DNA of 37,266 nucleotides, taken from contig CALXCO010000022.1 of NCBI GenBank assembly GCA_944386805.1, positions 1-37,266 on the forward strand. The letters run 5' to 3'. The position numbers and the translations under genes were made by a program. The first letter of the stretch is position 1; every line of letters begins with the position of its first letter. Below are positions 25,135 to 35,223 of the stretch, in pieces. Below the pieces are notes generated by a model. It was not told the origin of the DNA and ran no database searches. It worked only from the letters and a program-made list of their open reading frames with translations. Source of the DNA: an uncultured Clostridia bacterium (GTDB taxonomy: Bacteria; Bacillota; Clostridia; Oscillospirales; Ruminococcaceae).

Positions 25135-25539
25135 ATGAAAAAACATCTGCCTCGCTCCTGTTCGGAGTGGCTCCGGCTGCTGATCGGCGGCGCTGCTGCC
25201 GGTTTGGTGTATCTGGCTGTCGCTCTGCCGACCGGATTGTCCGATGCAGTCTCAAGAATAAATCTGCCGGTGATCGGGTCGCTGTGCGGCGTCCTGTGCG
25301 GCTGTATCTTCCTCGTCGTCAACGCGCTCCTGCTGGAGGCTACCGTCCGGCGCATCGCTTCGGGCAGAAGCGGTCCCGGCCTGTATCGGCTCAGCTATGC
25401 CGGCAGGTACCTGCTGGCAGGTGGGGTGCTGGCGGTCGGATTCGCGTTTTTTGACCCGTTCGCGGTCTTCGTCGTGCTGGTTTCGCCGAAAATCACCTAT
25501 CTAGTCTGTGCGCTGGCCGGTATTGGGATGGAGTCCTGA
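25135..25539 (+). CDS. AtpI-like protein (ATP synthase subunit I)
   Basis: 134-aa membrane protein with four predicted helices (about 13-33, 44-65, 85-105 and 107-128), encoded directly upstream of atpB. Size, helix number and position fit the AtpI family, which helps assemble the c ring or import Mg2+, although the sequence is poorly conserved. The ATG at 25135 follows TTTGGAGGGG. There is a gap of 86 bases to the atpB start. No motif proves the family, so the assignment rests mostly on context. Confidence 0.6.
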   Translation: MKKHLPRSCSEWLRLLIGGAAAGLVYLAVALPTGLSDAVSRINLPVIGSLCGVLCGCIFLVVNALLLEATVRRIASGRSGPGLYRLSYAGRYLLAGGVLAVGFAFFDPFAVFVVLVSPKITYLVCALAGIGMES

Positions 25540-25625
25540 CGGCGATTATGATTTCGCAGATTGGAAGCCGGGCTTTTGGTTTTGGCTTCTTCTGGTATAT
25601 TGTTGCAAAAAGGAGGTGCTTTGAT

Positions 25626-26339
25626 TTGGAAGGACCCAGAATATTCTTTACACTCCCCTTTTTTGGCGGTATCAATGTTAATGAAACAGAAATCAATCTG
25701 TTGATTGTTACGCTGCTGCTGCTGGTGCTCAGTCTGGTGCTCACCCACCGGCTGGAAAAAATCCCACGTAAAAAAACACAGATCCTTGCCGAAAAAATCG
25801 TCATGACCATCGATAATCTGGTCGAACAGACCATGGGCAAGCGATATATGAACTTCGCTCCGTTTATCATGACCATCTTCGCAAGTTCGCTGATCGGCAG
25901 TCTGATCGGTCTGGTCGGCCTGCGCTCCACTACGCAGGATTTTAATACCACCCTCACCTGGGCTCTCGCAACCACATTCTTTATCCATTATGTCGGCTTT
26001 AAATACAGCGGGTTCGTCGGATACCTCAAGAGCTTTACCGAACCGGTCAAGGTCCTGACCCCGATCAACCTGATCGGTATTGTCACGACGCCGATGTCGA
26101 TGTCGCTGCGTCACTTCGGCAATGTCCTGGGCGGCAGCATCATCATGTCGCTGCTGTATACCGCCCTGGGGTCGCTCAGCTCGATGATCCACATCCCGAT
26201 TCCGATTCTCGAAGTCGGTATCCCTGCCATCCTGTCGCTTTACTTCGATCTGTTCAGCGGCGTCATGCAGGCGTTTATCTTCTGTATGCTGACGATGGCC
26301 TATATCTCCAACACCGGTCCTTCGGACGATATCGCGTAA
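25626..26339 (+). CDS. atpB: F-type ATP synthase subunit a
   Basis: 237-aa membrane protein. A TTG at 25626, 9 bases after AAGGAGG, is taken as the start; upstream in-frame codons lie before this site. The start region (LEGPRIFFTLPFFGG) leads into about five helices. The essential Arg of the ion channel is seen in SMSLRHFGNVLGG, and the last helices have the family pattern up to AYISNTG. Subunit a forms the two ion half-channels beside the c ring. With atpE it sets Na+ or H+ specificity. Confidence 0.93.
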   Translation: MEGPRIFFTLPFFGGINVNETEINLLIVTLLLLVLSLVLTHRLEKIPRKKTQILAEKIVMTIDNLVEQTMGKRYMNFAPFIMTIFASSLIGSLIGLVGLRSTTQDFNTTLTWALATTFFIHYVGFKYSGFVGYLKSFTEPVKVLTPINLIGIVTTPMSMSLRHFGNVLGGSIIMSLLYTALGSLSSMIHIPIPILEVGIPAILSLYFDLFSGVMQAFIFCMLTMAYISNTGPSDDIA

Positions 26340-26411
26340 GTTGTGTTCGATGAACGAAACTTACCTGTAAAAAAGCCTTTAAAAATTTACTTTGCCACAG
26401 AAAGGAAATGA

Positions 26412-26672
<261 letters not shown>

Positions 26673-26730
26673 TTCAGCCGGTTGTTGGACAGTTCCACCG
26701 CTCTTTATGAAAGGTACGGTTTAAATCAAT

Positions 26731-27240
26731 ATGACCGAATCAATTTTCAGTGTCAGCGGCTGGCAGTTGCTCTTTACCCTGGTCAACCTCGTCATCGACT
26801 ATTTTATCCTCAAAAAATTCCTCTACCAGCCCGTTAAAAAAATGTTCGCTCAGCGTCAGGCTGAGGTCGAGGATACCTATAAAAAGGCCGACGAGGCCAA
26901 CGCTGACGCCGCCAGCCTTAAATTGCAGTATGAACAGAAGATGGCCGGCGCCAGAGAAGAGGCGGACGCAATCGTCCGCAGTGCCACCGGCCGCGCTCAG
27001 GTCCGCTCCGATGCGATGATCGCTGAGGCCAGACAGAGTGCTTCTGAGATTATCCGCCGTGCGGATGAACAGGCTGCTGTCGAAAAGAAACAGGCTCTGA
27101 ATGAAGTCAAAAACCAGATCGCTGATCTCGCTCTGCAGGCCGCGGAAAACGTCATCCGCAAAGAACTCGATGACGATTCCCACCGCAAGATGATCGACGA
27201 TTTCATCGAAAATGTAGGTGAACAGCAATGGCAGAACTGA
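26731..27240 (+). CDS. atpF: F-type ATP synthase subunit b
   Basis: 169 aa. One N-terminal helix (WQLLFTLVNLVIDYFIL, about 11-27) is followed by a long charged, Ala-rich coiled coil forming the peripheral stalk. The length is normal. The ribosome site before the ATG at 26731 is weak (AAAGG, 16 bases away). It overlaps atpH by 13 bases. Confidence 0.93.
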   Translation: MTESIFSVSGWQLLFTLVNLVIDYFILKKFLYQPVKKMFAQRQAEVEDTYKKADEANADAASLKLQYEQKMAGAREEADAIVRSATGRAQVRSDAMIAEARQSASEIIRRADEQAAVEKKQALNEVKNQIADLALQAAENVIRKELDDDSHRKMIDDFIENVGEQQWQN

Positions 27241-27770
27241 TTCAGAAGGTGTATGCACAGGCTCTTTTTGACGCCGCTGTGGAAGATGGCCTTCTGGAAC
27301 AGGTCCGGTCGGAACTGGAAACTCTGACCGGTATCTGCGCCAGTCAGCCCCCTTTCCTGACCATCCTCGCTTCCCCTGCGATCTCAAGGGAGGAAAAGGC
27401 GGAAATCCTCCACAATACCATCGACGGCAAGGTCCAGCCCATCCTCTATAACTTCTTCCGCATCCTTGCGGATGAACAGCGCGCTGGTCTGCTGCCGCAG
27501 ATTGAGCAGAGCTTTACCGCTCTTTACCGCCAGTATCACAATATCCTGCCGGTGACGGCTGTGACCGCTGTCCCGATGTCCCCGTCCCAGGTTGACAAAC
27601 TGTCCGGCCGCCTTTCGGCGTTGTCCGGGAAAAATGTCCTGCTGGAAAACAGGGTCGACCCGTCGCTGATCGGCGGCGTCCTGTTGCAGTATGACGGGCA
27701 TGAACTCGACGGCTCGGTCCGCGAACGGCTTGACAGCCTCCGCAGAAATCTGTCCGGCATTGTATTGTAA
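27228..27770 (+). CDS. atpH: F-type ATP synthase subunit delta
   Basis: 180 aa, all-helical N-terminal domain (YAQALFDAAVEDG near residue 8) and a C-terminal part with the family pattern ENRVDPSLIGGVLLQYDG and SVRERLDSLR. It joins the peripheral stalk to F1. The start lies inside the end of atpF, so translation is probably coupled. Confidence 0.93.
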   Translation: MAELIQKVYAQALFDAAVEDGLLEQVRSELETLTGICASQPPFLTILASPAISREEKAEILHNTIDGKVQPILYNFFRILADEQRAGLLPQIEQSFTALYRQYHNILPVTAVTAVPMSPSQVDKLSGRLSALSGKNVLLENRVDPSLIGGVLLQYDGHELDGSVRERLDSLRRNLSGIVL

Positions 27771-27818
27771 TTCCCTATTTATCTTTTAGTCTAATCAGTT
27801 AGGAGGGTTCAAACCCAA

Positions 27819-29330
27819 ATGGAATTGCGCCCCGAAGAAATAACCCAGCTGATCAAAGCACAGATCAAAAATTATGACTGTAAGGCAACCATGACCGATA
27901 CCGGCACGGTTGTCACCGTCGGCGACGGCATCGCGCGTGTTTACGGTTTACAGGACTGTATGGCAGGCGAACTGCTGCTCTTCCCCGGTGAGGTCTATGG
28001 TATGGCGCTCAACCTCGAAGAGGATTTCGTCGGCGCCGTCCTGCTCGGCTCTGATACCGGCATCAAGGAAGGCGATACCGTCCGCAGAACCGACCGCATT
28101 GTCTCGGTCCCTGTCGGTGACGCACTGCTCGGCCGTGTTGTCAACCCGCTTGGTCAGCCAATCGATGGCAAAGGTGCGATCCTTACCACCGAAACCCGTC
28201 CCATCGAGTCCCCCGCTCCTGGTATTATCGAACGTAAAAGCGTCCACCAGCCGCTCCAGACCGGTATCAAGGCCATCGATTCGATGATCCCGATCGGCCG
28301 CGGTCAGCGTGAGCTGATTATCGGCGACCGTCAGACCGGTAAAACCGCCATCGCGCTGGATACCATCATCAACCAGAAGGGCAAGGATGTCATCTGTATT
28401 TACGTCGCGATCGGTCAGAAAAGATCGACGGTCGCCAGTGTCGTCGAGACGCTGACCGCCAATGGTGCGATGGATTATACGATTGTCGTATCGGCGACCG
28501 CGTCGGAGCTTGCTCCGATTCAGTATATCGCACCCTACGCAGGCTGTGCGATGGGCGAATACTTTATGTACAAAGGAAAACACGTCCTGTGCATCTATGA
28601 CGACCTGTCCAAACACGCCGTCGCTTACCGCGCACTCTCGCTGCTGCTCAAACGCCCTCCGGGACGTGAAGCGTACCCCGGTGACGTCTTCTACCTCCAT
28701 TCCCGTCTGCTGGAAAGAGCAGCCTGTCTGTCTCCGGAACTCGGCGGCGGTACGCTGACCGCTCTGCCGATTATCGAAACCCAGGCGGGCGACGTCTCGG
28801 CATATATCCCAACCAACGTCATTTCCATCACTGACGGCCAGATCTTCCTCGAAACCGAGCTGTTCAACTCCGGTATTCGTCCTGCGGTCAACCCCGGTAT
28901 CTCGGTCTCCCGTGTCGGCGGCAATGCGCAGATCAAGGCGATGAAAAAGGTCTCCGGTACCTTGAAACTCGCATACGCGCAGTACCGCGAGCTGGAAAGC
29001 TTCGCGCAGTTCGGCTCGGATCTGGACAAGGATACCCGTGAACGCCTCGATCAGGGCGCACGTATCGTCGAAGTCCTGAAACAGGGCGAAAATTCGCCGG
29101 TTCCGGTCGAACATCAGGTTATCATCATTTACGCGGTTATCAACAACTACCTCTCGTCGATTCCGATCGACAAGATTGCTGATTTTGAGAAGGAACTGTA
29201 CGCGTTTATCGAGTCGACCCATCCGGAAATCAGCAGTGCAATTCGTGAAACCGGTGTGATGGATGCTGAGACCGAAAACCTGCTCAAAGACGCGCTGTCT
29301 GTTTTTGTGGGGAAGTTTAACAATGAATAA
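27819..29330 (+). CDS. atpA: F-type ATP synthase subunit alpha
   Basis: 503 aa, standard length. It starts [16 protein letters not shown] and carries the Walker [12 protein letters not shown] (about residues 169-179), the [15 protein letters not shown] region and the arginine-finger area [14 protein letters not shown]. It forms the non-catalytic sites of F1. AGGAGG precedes the ATG by 11 bases. Confidence 0.97.
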   Translation: MELRPEEITQLIKAQIKNYDCKATMTDTGTVVTVGDGIARVYGLQDCMAGELLLFPGEVYGMALNLEEDFVGAVLLGSDTGIKEGDTVRRTDRIVSVPVGDALLGRVVNPLGQPIDGKGAILTTETRPIESPAPGIIERKSVHQPLQTGIKAIDSMIPIGRGQRELIIGDRQTGKTAIALDTIINQKGKDVICIYVAIGQKRSTVASVVETLTANGAMDYTIVVSATASELAPIQYIAPYAGCAMGEYFMYKGKHVLCIYDDLSKHAVAYRALSLLLKRPPGREAYPGDVFYLHSRLLERAACLSPELGGGTLTALPIIETQAGDVSAYIPTNVISITDGQIFLETELFNSGIRPAVNPGISVSRVGGNAQIKAMKKVSGTLKLAYAQYRELESFAQFGSDLDKDTRERLDQGARIVEVLKQGENSPVPVEHQVIIIYAVINNYLSSIPIDKIADFEKELYAFIESTHPEISSAIRETGVMDAETENLLKDALSVFVGKFNNE

Positions 29331-29351
29331 AAACGGAAAGAAGGTGCGTTG

Positions 29352-30206
29352 ATGGGAGCTTCGATGAAGGATATCAAAAGCCGGATTAAATCGGTCGAAA
29401 GTACGATGCAGATCACCAAGGCGATGGAACTCGTCTCCTCCTCCAAGCTGCGCAGGGCAAAAGAACGCGCGGAAAACGCACGGCCGTTTTTCAATGTCCT
29501 GTATAAAACGGTCGCCGACCTCGCCGGTGAAATGGATGGCTCGGAGACCATCTACAGCCATGCTCCCAAAAACAAACCGGCACTCTATATCATCATCGCC
29601 GGTGACCGCGGGCTGGCTGGCGGCTATAATGCCAACATCTTCCGGCTCGCCGCTGAACAGCCGGATTTTCAGGGTGCCAAGGTCATCGCAATCGGCCGCA
29701 AGGCGATTGAAAAATATGCCCATCACCCCGAAGTCGAGATGATCGCCGAGTACCCCGGACTCGCGGAACAGCTGAAAGTACCCGTCGTCCAGAAAATCAC
29801 CCGTCAGGTGCTTCGCATGTGGCAAAACAGAGAAATCAGCAGCGTGCGGATTCTGTTCACCCAGTTCGTCACCGCGCTCAACCAGCAGGCGTCTGTTTTG
29901 AACATCCTCCCGCTTTCGATGCGCAATGCCACCGACCGCTCCAAAACGGCGGCGATTATCTATGACCCCAGTCCGCAGGTGGTCTTTTCCTCGATCATCC
30001 CGCAGTATCTGACCGGCCTGATTTACGGCGCTGTCACCGAAAGCTATGCCTCTGAACAGGGCGCCAGACGTACCGCAATGGAGGCCGCAACCGGCAACGC
30101 CGAAGATATGATTCAAAACCTGTCCCTCAGCTATAACCGTGCCCGACAGGCTGCGATTACTCAGGAACTGACCGAAATCGTCTCTGGTGCCAACGCTGCC
30201 CAGTGA
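29352..30206 (+). CDS. atpG: F-type ATP synthase subunit gamma
   Basis: 284 aa from the ATG at 29352, which has 7-base spacing to AAGG; a TTG precedes it directly. Family ends are seen: MKDIKSRIKSVESTMQITKA at the N-terminus and LSYNRARQAAITQELTEIVSG at the C-terminus, with IAGDRGLAGGYNANI near residue 80. It is the central rotor shaft turning within the alpha3beta3 ring. Confidence 0.96.
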   Translation: MGASMKDIKSRIKSVESTMQITKAMELVSSSKLRRAKERAENARPFFNVLYKTVADLAGEMDGSETIYSHAPKNKPALYIIIAGDRGLAGGYNANIFRLAAEQPDFQGAKVIAIGRKAIEKYAHHPEVEMIAEYPGLAEQLKVPVVQKITRQVLRMWQNREISSVRILFTQFVTALNQQASVLNILPLSMRNATDRSKTAAIIYDPSPQVVFSSIIPQYLTGLIYGAVTESYASEQGARRTAMEAATGNAEDMIQNLSLSYNRARQAAITQELTEIVSGANAAQ

Positions 30207-30217
30207 CCAAACGCCGT

Positions 30218-30234
30218 GCGGAACTTCGTTCCGC
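30218..30234 (+). other. Small hairpin between atpG and atpD
   Basis: GCGGAAC and GTTCCGC form a 7-bp stem with a TTC loop in the 71-base gap between atpG and atpD. There is no T-run, so read-through is expected. It may mark mRNA processing that sets the relative amounts of the F1 subunits. Confidence 0.4.
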
Positions 30235-30265
30235 TTGCGGCTTCGATACAACAATACAGGTATGA

Positions 30266-31678
<1,413 letters not shown>

Positions 31679-31690
31679 AGGAGCGGTCGG

Positions 31691-32092
31691 ATGAACACGT
31701 TTAAATTGCAGATCGTCGCCCCTGACCGCGTCCTCTACGACGGCGAGGCTACCTTCCTGCTGGTCCGTGCACAGAGCGGCGATATCGGCATCCAGGCCAA
31801 CCACCAGAAGCTGGTCACGCCGCTGACCATCGGCAAAATGAAGGTCGAGTTTGCCGACGCACAGCCACGCTTTGCCGCGATTACCGGCGGGTTTATGAAG
31901 GTCGGGGACAATGTGGTCACCGTCCTGACGACCGCCTGCGAATGGCAGGATGAAATCGACGTCGCAAGAGCGGAAAGGGCCGCTGAACGCGCAAGAAAAG
32001 ATAAACAGGCCGCTCGTTCCAAAAAGGAAATGGACCGGGCTGAAATCAAACTCAAGCGCGCTCTCAACCGAATCAGCGTCGCAAAAAAATAA
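31691..32092 (+). CDS. atpC: F-type ATP synthase subunit epsilon
   Basis: 133 aa: an N-terminal beta sandwich (FKLQIVAPDRVLYDGEATFL, later QSGDIGIQANH) and a C-terminal helical hairpin rich in Ala, Arg and Lys. It binds the gamma shaft and damps ATP hydrolysis. An AAAGGAG site precedes the ATG. It is the last gene of the operon. Confidence 0.95.
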   Translation: MNTFKLQIVAPDRVLYDGEATFLLVRAQSGDIGIQANHQKLVTPLTIGKMKVEFADAQPRFAAITGGFMKVGDNVVTVLTTACEWQDEIDVARAERAAERARKDKQAARSKKEMDRAEIKLKRALNRISVAKK

Positions 32093-32105
32093 CGAATCAT
32101 GGCAG

Positions 32106-32141
32106 TGCAGGCAGTCCCGGAGGGATTGCCTGCATTTGTTT
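32106..32141 (+). terminator. Terminator of the atp operon
   Basis: Thirteen-base arms TGCAGGCAGTCCC (32106-32118) and GGGATTGCCTGCA (32122-32134; perfect apart from one G-T pair) are followed by TTTGTTT. Confidence 0.88.
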
Positions 32142-32157
32142 GATCGCCGTATAAGCG

Positions 32158-32204
32158 AAACCGGTATCTTTGGGCGCAGGACAGCGCGTAAGATACCGGT
32201 TTTT
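32158..32204. terminator. Second hairpin between atpC and the zinc-ribbon gene
   Basis: AAACCGGTATCTT (32158-32170) pairs perfectly with AAGATACCGGTTT (32190-32202) around a 19-base loop, with a T-run on the + strand. It backs up the atp terminator and may also end the - strand zinc-ribbon transcript. Confidence 0.65.
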
Positions 32205-32230
32205 CATTTGGTTTTCGGGCAGGCTGCCGT

Positions 32231-32533
32231 TTACTCGTCCAGCAGTGAACCGGGCAGCTCCGGTTCGGAAACCTCCGTCTGGCTGGATTCTTCGACCGTG
32301 GATGACATACTTTCTTCCGACTGCTGTTCTCCGACTGCAAACAACACCATCGTGCAGACCGCCAGCACGGCCACCACTCCACCCAGCAGTCCAAGCAGGC
32401 GCAGATTCCTTTTTGAAAAGCCGCTGCTTTCCAGTGGGATGAATTCCTTTCCGCCCAACCGCTCGCCGCAGATCGGGCAGGTCGTCCCTTGCAGCGGAAT
32501 GCCGCATTTGGGACAGAGATTTTTCCTGTGCAC
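32231..32533 (-). CDS. Zinc-ribbon membrane protein of unknown function
   Basis: 100 aa from a GTG at 32533, 9 bases after AAAGGA. A zinc ribbon with C7-PKC-10 and C18-PIC-21 opens the protein. A basic stretch (SKRNLR) is followed by one membrane helix (LLGLLGGVVAVLAVCTMVLFAV) and an acidic Ser/Glu-rich tail outside the membrane. Such small zinc-ribbon/TM proteins are common in Clostridia and have no assigned role. An alternative longer frame upstream lacks a ribosome site. Confidence 0.65.
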   Translation of the reverse strand: MHRKNLCPKCGIPLQGTTCPICGERLGGKEFIPLESSGFSKRNLRLLGLLGGVVAVLAVCTMVLFAVGEQQSEESMSSTVEESSQTEVSEPELPGSLLDE

Positions 32534-32726
32534 AGAACATCTTCCTTTACTGAGGATATTCCATCTTCCGACATTCTCCGGTTTCCAGTATACCATACTC
32601 TCTTAAAGGGTTAAAGCGGTGTTCTGTGAACTGGTTAAGATATCTACTATGAAAAGCCGGCAGACGGTAAAATTACGACAATATCCACTTAATTTTCATA
32701 TTATTCATTTATTATTCCCGAAATGC

Positions 32727-32755
32727 TTGCAAATCTGTCAAATTCACGCTATAAT
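32727..32755 (+). promoter_or_regulatory. Promoter of the purine permease gene
   Basis: TTGCAA (32727-32732) and TATAAT (32750-32755) are 17 bp apart. The leader to the start is about 70 bases and holds two copies of TTCCGGGA (near 32766 and 32788) but no purine-riboswitch core that I can recognise. Confidence 0.75.
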
Positions 32756-32830
32756 AAAAATGTTGGTTCCGGGAATACTCTTGGCGTTTCCGGGATGTGC
32801 TATTTTTATTTTCTTAAGGAGGTTTTACCT

Positions 32831-34252
32831 TTGGAAAAGCTTTTCAAACTGAAGGAAAACGGTACTTCGGTCCGCACGGAAATTGTCGCCGGTGTTACCA
32901 CCTTCATGACGATGGCTTACATCATCGCCCTTAACCCCAACCTTTTGACCAACTTCGACGTCGGAAGCGCCCTCTGGAACGGCGTCTTCCTCGCAACCTG
33001 CATTGCTTCGGCCATCGCGATGTTCTCGATGGCTTTCCTCGCGAACAAACCTTTCTGTCTTGCTCCCGGCATGGGTCTGAACAGCTTCTTTGCGGTTGTT
33101 GTCGCCAACGTCGTCAGCCTGACCGGATTAAGCTATCTGGAGTCCTTCCAGGCTGCGCTGTGCATCATCTTTATTGAGGGTATCATCTTCATTATCCTGT
33201 CTGTCCTCAATATCCGTGATAAAATCGTCGATGCAATCCCGCTCGGCGTCCGTCTCGGCATCGCGCCCGCGATCGGCCTGATGCTGCTGAACATCGGTCT
33301 CGGCTCCAACGTCGGCGTTTATGACGATCAGGGCAACTGCTTCTATGTTATGCGCGACTTCTTCGGCTCGCTGACCGCCGGTCTTGTTCATGACAATATG
33401 GGCACTGCTTACCCGGAAATGGTCCTGACTGTTATCACGATGTTCGTCGGATTGTTCGTCATCATTATTCTGGCACACAAGAACATCAAAGGTTCGGTCA
33501 TCCTCGGCATGCTGGCTGCATGTGTCATCTACTGGCTGGGTGAGGGTCTTGTCCTGGGCAACAACCCCTTTGCTTCCCTCGAAACCGCATCTTTTGTCCC
33601 GGCTTTCGGCGACATGGCTTCGACTACCCTGTTTAAGCTCAACTTTGCCGGACTTGCGCAGATTGGCTGGTTCACCGTTATCACCCTGATCATCACCTTC
33701 TGCATGATCGATATGTTCGACACCATCGGCACCGTCGTCGGCACTGCAAGCCGTGCCGGTATGCTCGATAAGAACGGCAACGTTCCGAAGATGAAGGAAG
33801 TCCTGCTCTCTGACGCAATCGGTACCACCGTCGGTTCGCTGGCCGGTACCTCTACCGTTACGACTTTCGTTGAATCCGCTTCCGGCGTTGAAGCTGGCGG
33901 ACGCACCGGTCTGACCGCTCTGACCTGCGGCATTCTGTTCCTCGCCTGCATCTTCATCGCTCCGATTGCCGCCATCATCCCTGCGGCTGCAACCTCTTCG
34001 GCTCTGATTTATGTCGGTATCCTGATGGTTGCCGGTCTGAAAAACGTCCACTTCGACGATATGTCGGAAGTCGTTCCGGTCGCTTTGATGCTGATCGCAA
34101 TGCCGATTTCCGGTTCGGTTGGACATGCAATCGGTATCGGCCTGATTTCCTACACCGTTATCAAGGTCTTCACCGGCAAGTTTAAAGAAGTCTCGGTTCT
34201 GACATATGTCATTTCCCTGCTCTTCCTGGTCAAGTTCTTCCTGGTTGCGTAA
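32831..34252 (+). CDS. AzgA-type guanine/hypoxanthine permease (NCS2)
   Basis: 473-aa membrane protein from a TTG at 32831, 9 bases after AAGGAGG. The family opening FKLKENGTSVRTEIVAGVTTF and AYIIALNP is clear, followed by the APGMGLNSFF motif and, in the second half, FCMIDMFDTIGTVVG and the ESASGVEAGGRTGLTA motif, which are diagnostic of AzgA-like permeases. About 12-14 helices are expected in the cytoplasmic membrane. It imports hypoxanthine, guanine or adenine, probably with H+. It is monocistronic with its own promoter and terminator. Confidence 0.92.
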   Translation: MEKLFKLKENGTSVRTEIVAGVTTFMTMAYIIALNPNLLTNFDVGSALWNGVFLATCIASAIAMFSMAFLANKPFCLAPGMGLNSFFAVVVANVVSLTGLSYLESFQAALCIIFIEGIIFIILSVLNIRDKIVDAIPLGVRLGIAPAIGLMLLNIGLGSNVGVYDDQGNCFYVMRDFFGSLTAGLVHDNMGTAYPEMVLTVITMFVGLFVIIILAHKNIKGSVILGMLAACVIYWLGEGLVLGNNPFASLETASFVPAFGDMASTTLFKLNFAGLAQIGWFTVITLIITFCMIDMFDTIGTVVGTASRAGMLDKNGNVPKMKEVLLSDAIGTTVGSLAGTSTVTTFVESASGVEAGGRTGLTALTCGILFLACIFIAPIAAIIPAAATSSALIYVGILMVAGLKNVHFDDMSEVVPVALMLIAMPISGSVGHAIGIGLISYTVIKVFTGKFKEVSVLTYVISLLFLVKFFLVA

Positions 34253-34271
34253 GTAATATTTGAATTAAAAG

Positions 34272-34303
34272 AATCGGCGCAGTTTAAGCTGCGCCGATTT
34301 TCT
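34272..34303 (+). terminator. Terminator of the purine permease gene
   Basis: AATCGGCGCAG (34272-34282) pairs with CTGCGCCGATT (34289-34299) and is followed by TTCTTT. A second hairpin follows at 34313-34343. Confidence 0.88.
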
Positions 34304-34312
34304 TTATATGGT

Positions 34313-34343
34313 AAGCTCCCCTGCAAACGATGCAGAGGAGCTT
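34313..34343. terminator. Hairpin between the convergent permease and Spo0A-C-like genes
   Basis: AAGCTCC...CTGCA pairs with TGCAG...GGAGCTT around AACGA, then TTGTTTT on the + strand. It lies just beyond the stop of the - strand gene at 34348 and may serve both directions. Confidence 0.6.
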
Positions 34344-34347
34344 TGTT

Positions 34348-34578
34348 TTATTGGAACAGCCCGTCGCCTTTATCCAACATCATAGCAAGCTGTAAAATGA
34401 ATTCTTCGGGGGTTGGCCTGTCACCTTCAAAAGTCATATTGTCCCACAAAGGCTGTGCATCCGTGTCATGATGGATGTAGGCTTGATTGATTGCCTGCTG
34501 CATCTCAAGCCGCACAATTTCGGGAGTGGTTCCGTTTTCCTTTGCAATCTTCTTGAGAATTTCCTCAAAGTTTTTCAT
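34348..34578 (-). CDS. Stand-alone Spo0A C-terminal-like DNA-binding domain protein
   Basis: 76 aa from the ATG at 34578, 9 bases after GGAGG; the ATG three codons earlier abuts that site. IAKENGTTPEIVRLEMQQAI, followed by NQAY and later RPTPEEFILQLAMML, parallels the Spo0A effector domain (helix-turn-helix IAKKFNTTASRVERAIRHAI and the final PTNSEFIAMVADKL). The receiver domain and the N-terminal part of the effector domain are absent. It could bind Spo0A boxes or dimerise with Spo0A, but neither is known. It shares upstream motifs with the neighbouring XRE gene on the same strand. Confidence 0.65.
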   Translation of the reverse strand: MKNFEEILKKIAKENGTTPEIVRLEMQQAINQAYIHHDTDAQPLWDNMTFEGDRPTPEEFILQLAMMLDKGDGLFQ

Positions 34579-34593
34579 CTTGTTCATCCTCCG

Positions 34594-34630
34594 TCTTTAG
34601 AACTATAATTAATTCTTTAGAATAAGTATA
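34594..34630 (-). promoter_or_regulatory. Promoter/operator region of the Spo0A-C-like gene
   Basis: On the - strand a -10 TATACT (34625-34630) is followed by two copies of a motif that reads CTTTAGAAY on the + strand (34615-34623 and 34595-34603), 20 bases apart. The same motif flanks the XRE promoter. Confidence 0.6.
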
Positions 34631-34673
34631 TAGTCTGCGGCGGTCGATGTCTCGTGAATTTTGTCGAATTGCA

Positions 34674-34708
34674 GAAAAAAAGATTGGAAGAGCAAAAAGC
34701 CCTCCCAA
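34674..34708 (-). terminator. Terminator of the XRE gene
   Basis: On the - strand TTGGGAGGGC pairs with GCTCTTCCAA (two G-T pairs) around TTTTT and is followed by TCTTTTTTT. Confidence 0.8.
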
Positions 34709-34711
34709 CTG

Positions 34712-35029
34712 TTACTTTTCCAGCAGTGCGTTTATAACTTTTAGGACACGCGCCTTTTCATCCCGCGGCAGTCCTTCAATCACAACGGAAAGTTCAGAAG
34801 CGACGCTGCCTGTCGCATGATCGACAACATCCACCAGCAGAGCGTCCGCAGAGACTTCCAGAACATTCGCAATCGCGACAAAGGTGTCCATTCGTGGAAT
34901 CTTTACGCCGCGTTCGATCACGCTCACATGGGTCGGGCTGATCTCGACAAGCGCGGCGAGATCTTCCTGTGTCATATTTTTCTTTTCCCGTGCAGCCTTA
35001 ATCCGTTGCCCTACTGCTTTTGCATCCAT
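34712..35029 (-). CDS. XRE-family transcriptional regulator
   Basis: 105 aa. The N-terminal helix-turn-helix (residues 5-62) has the standard form: IKAAREKKNMTQEDLAALVE, then ISPTHVSVIERG and KIPRMDTFVAIANVLEVSAD. A C-terminal helical part (about 75-105) may dimerise. The ATG at 35029 follows AGGGA with 9-base spacing. Motif copies around its own promoter and that of the Spo0A-C-like gene suggest self-control and control of the neighbour. A role in timing or sporulation, like that of SinR-type proteins, is only a guess. Confidence 0.88.
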   Translation of the reverse strand: MDAKAVGQRIKAAREKKNMTQEDLAALVEISPTHVSVIERGVKIPRMDTFVAIANVLEVSADALLVDVVDHATGSVASELSVVIEGLPRDEKARVLKVINALLEK

Positions 35030-35042
35030 CGTATCATTTCCC

Positions 35043-35130
35043 TCTTTAGAACATATAGTTGCTCTAAAAATAGTATAAAATGATGCTGTTCATTCGTACA
35101 GAATCAAAAGAACAATAAGTAATTCTAAAG
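35043..35130 (-). promoter_or_regulatory. Promoter/operator region of the XRE gene
   Basis: On the - strand a -10 TATACT lies at 35072-35077. CTTTAGAAC at 35044-35052 and a related CTCTAAAA at 35062-35069 lie downstream of it, and CTTTAGAAT in the other orientation lies at 35122-35130. Confidence 0.6.
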
Positions 35131-35142
35131 GCCAAAAATTGC

Positions 35143-35183
35143 AAAAAAAAACTCAGCCGACACCCATCTGGGTATCGACTGAG
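35143..35183 (-). terminator. Terminator of the DUF1846 gene
   Basis: On the - strand the arms CTCAGTCGATACCC and GGGTGTCGGCTGAG (14 bp, G-T pairs allowed) are followed by nine T. Confidence 0.92.
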
Positions 35184-35223
35184 GTTTTATACATTTTACA
35201 GGTTTTTCGATTTGCCAGTGTCC

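Noticed and set aside
32762-32830. Purine riboswitch upstream of the permease
   Set aside because: The conserved three-way-junction core and its two loop sequences could not be found by eye.
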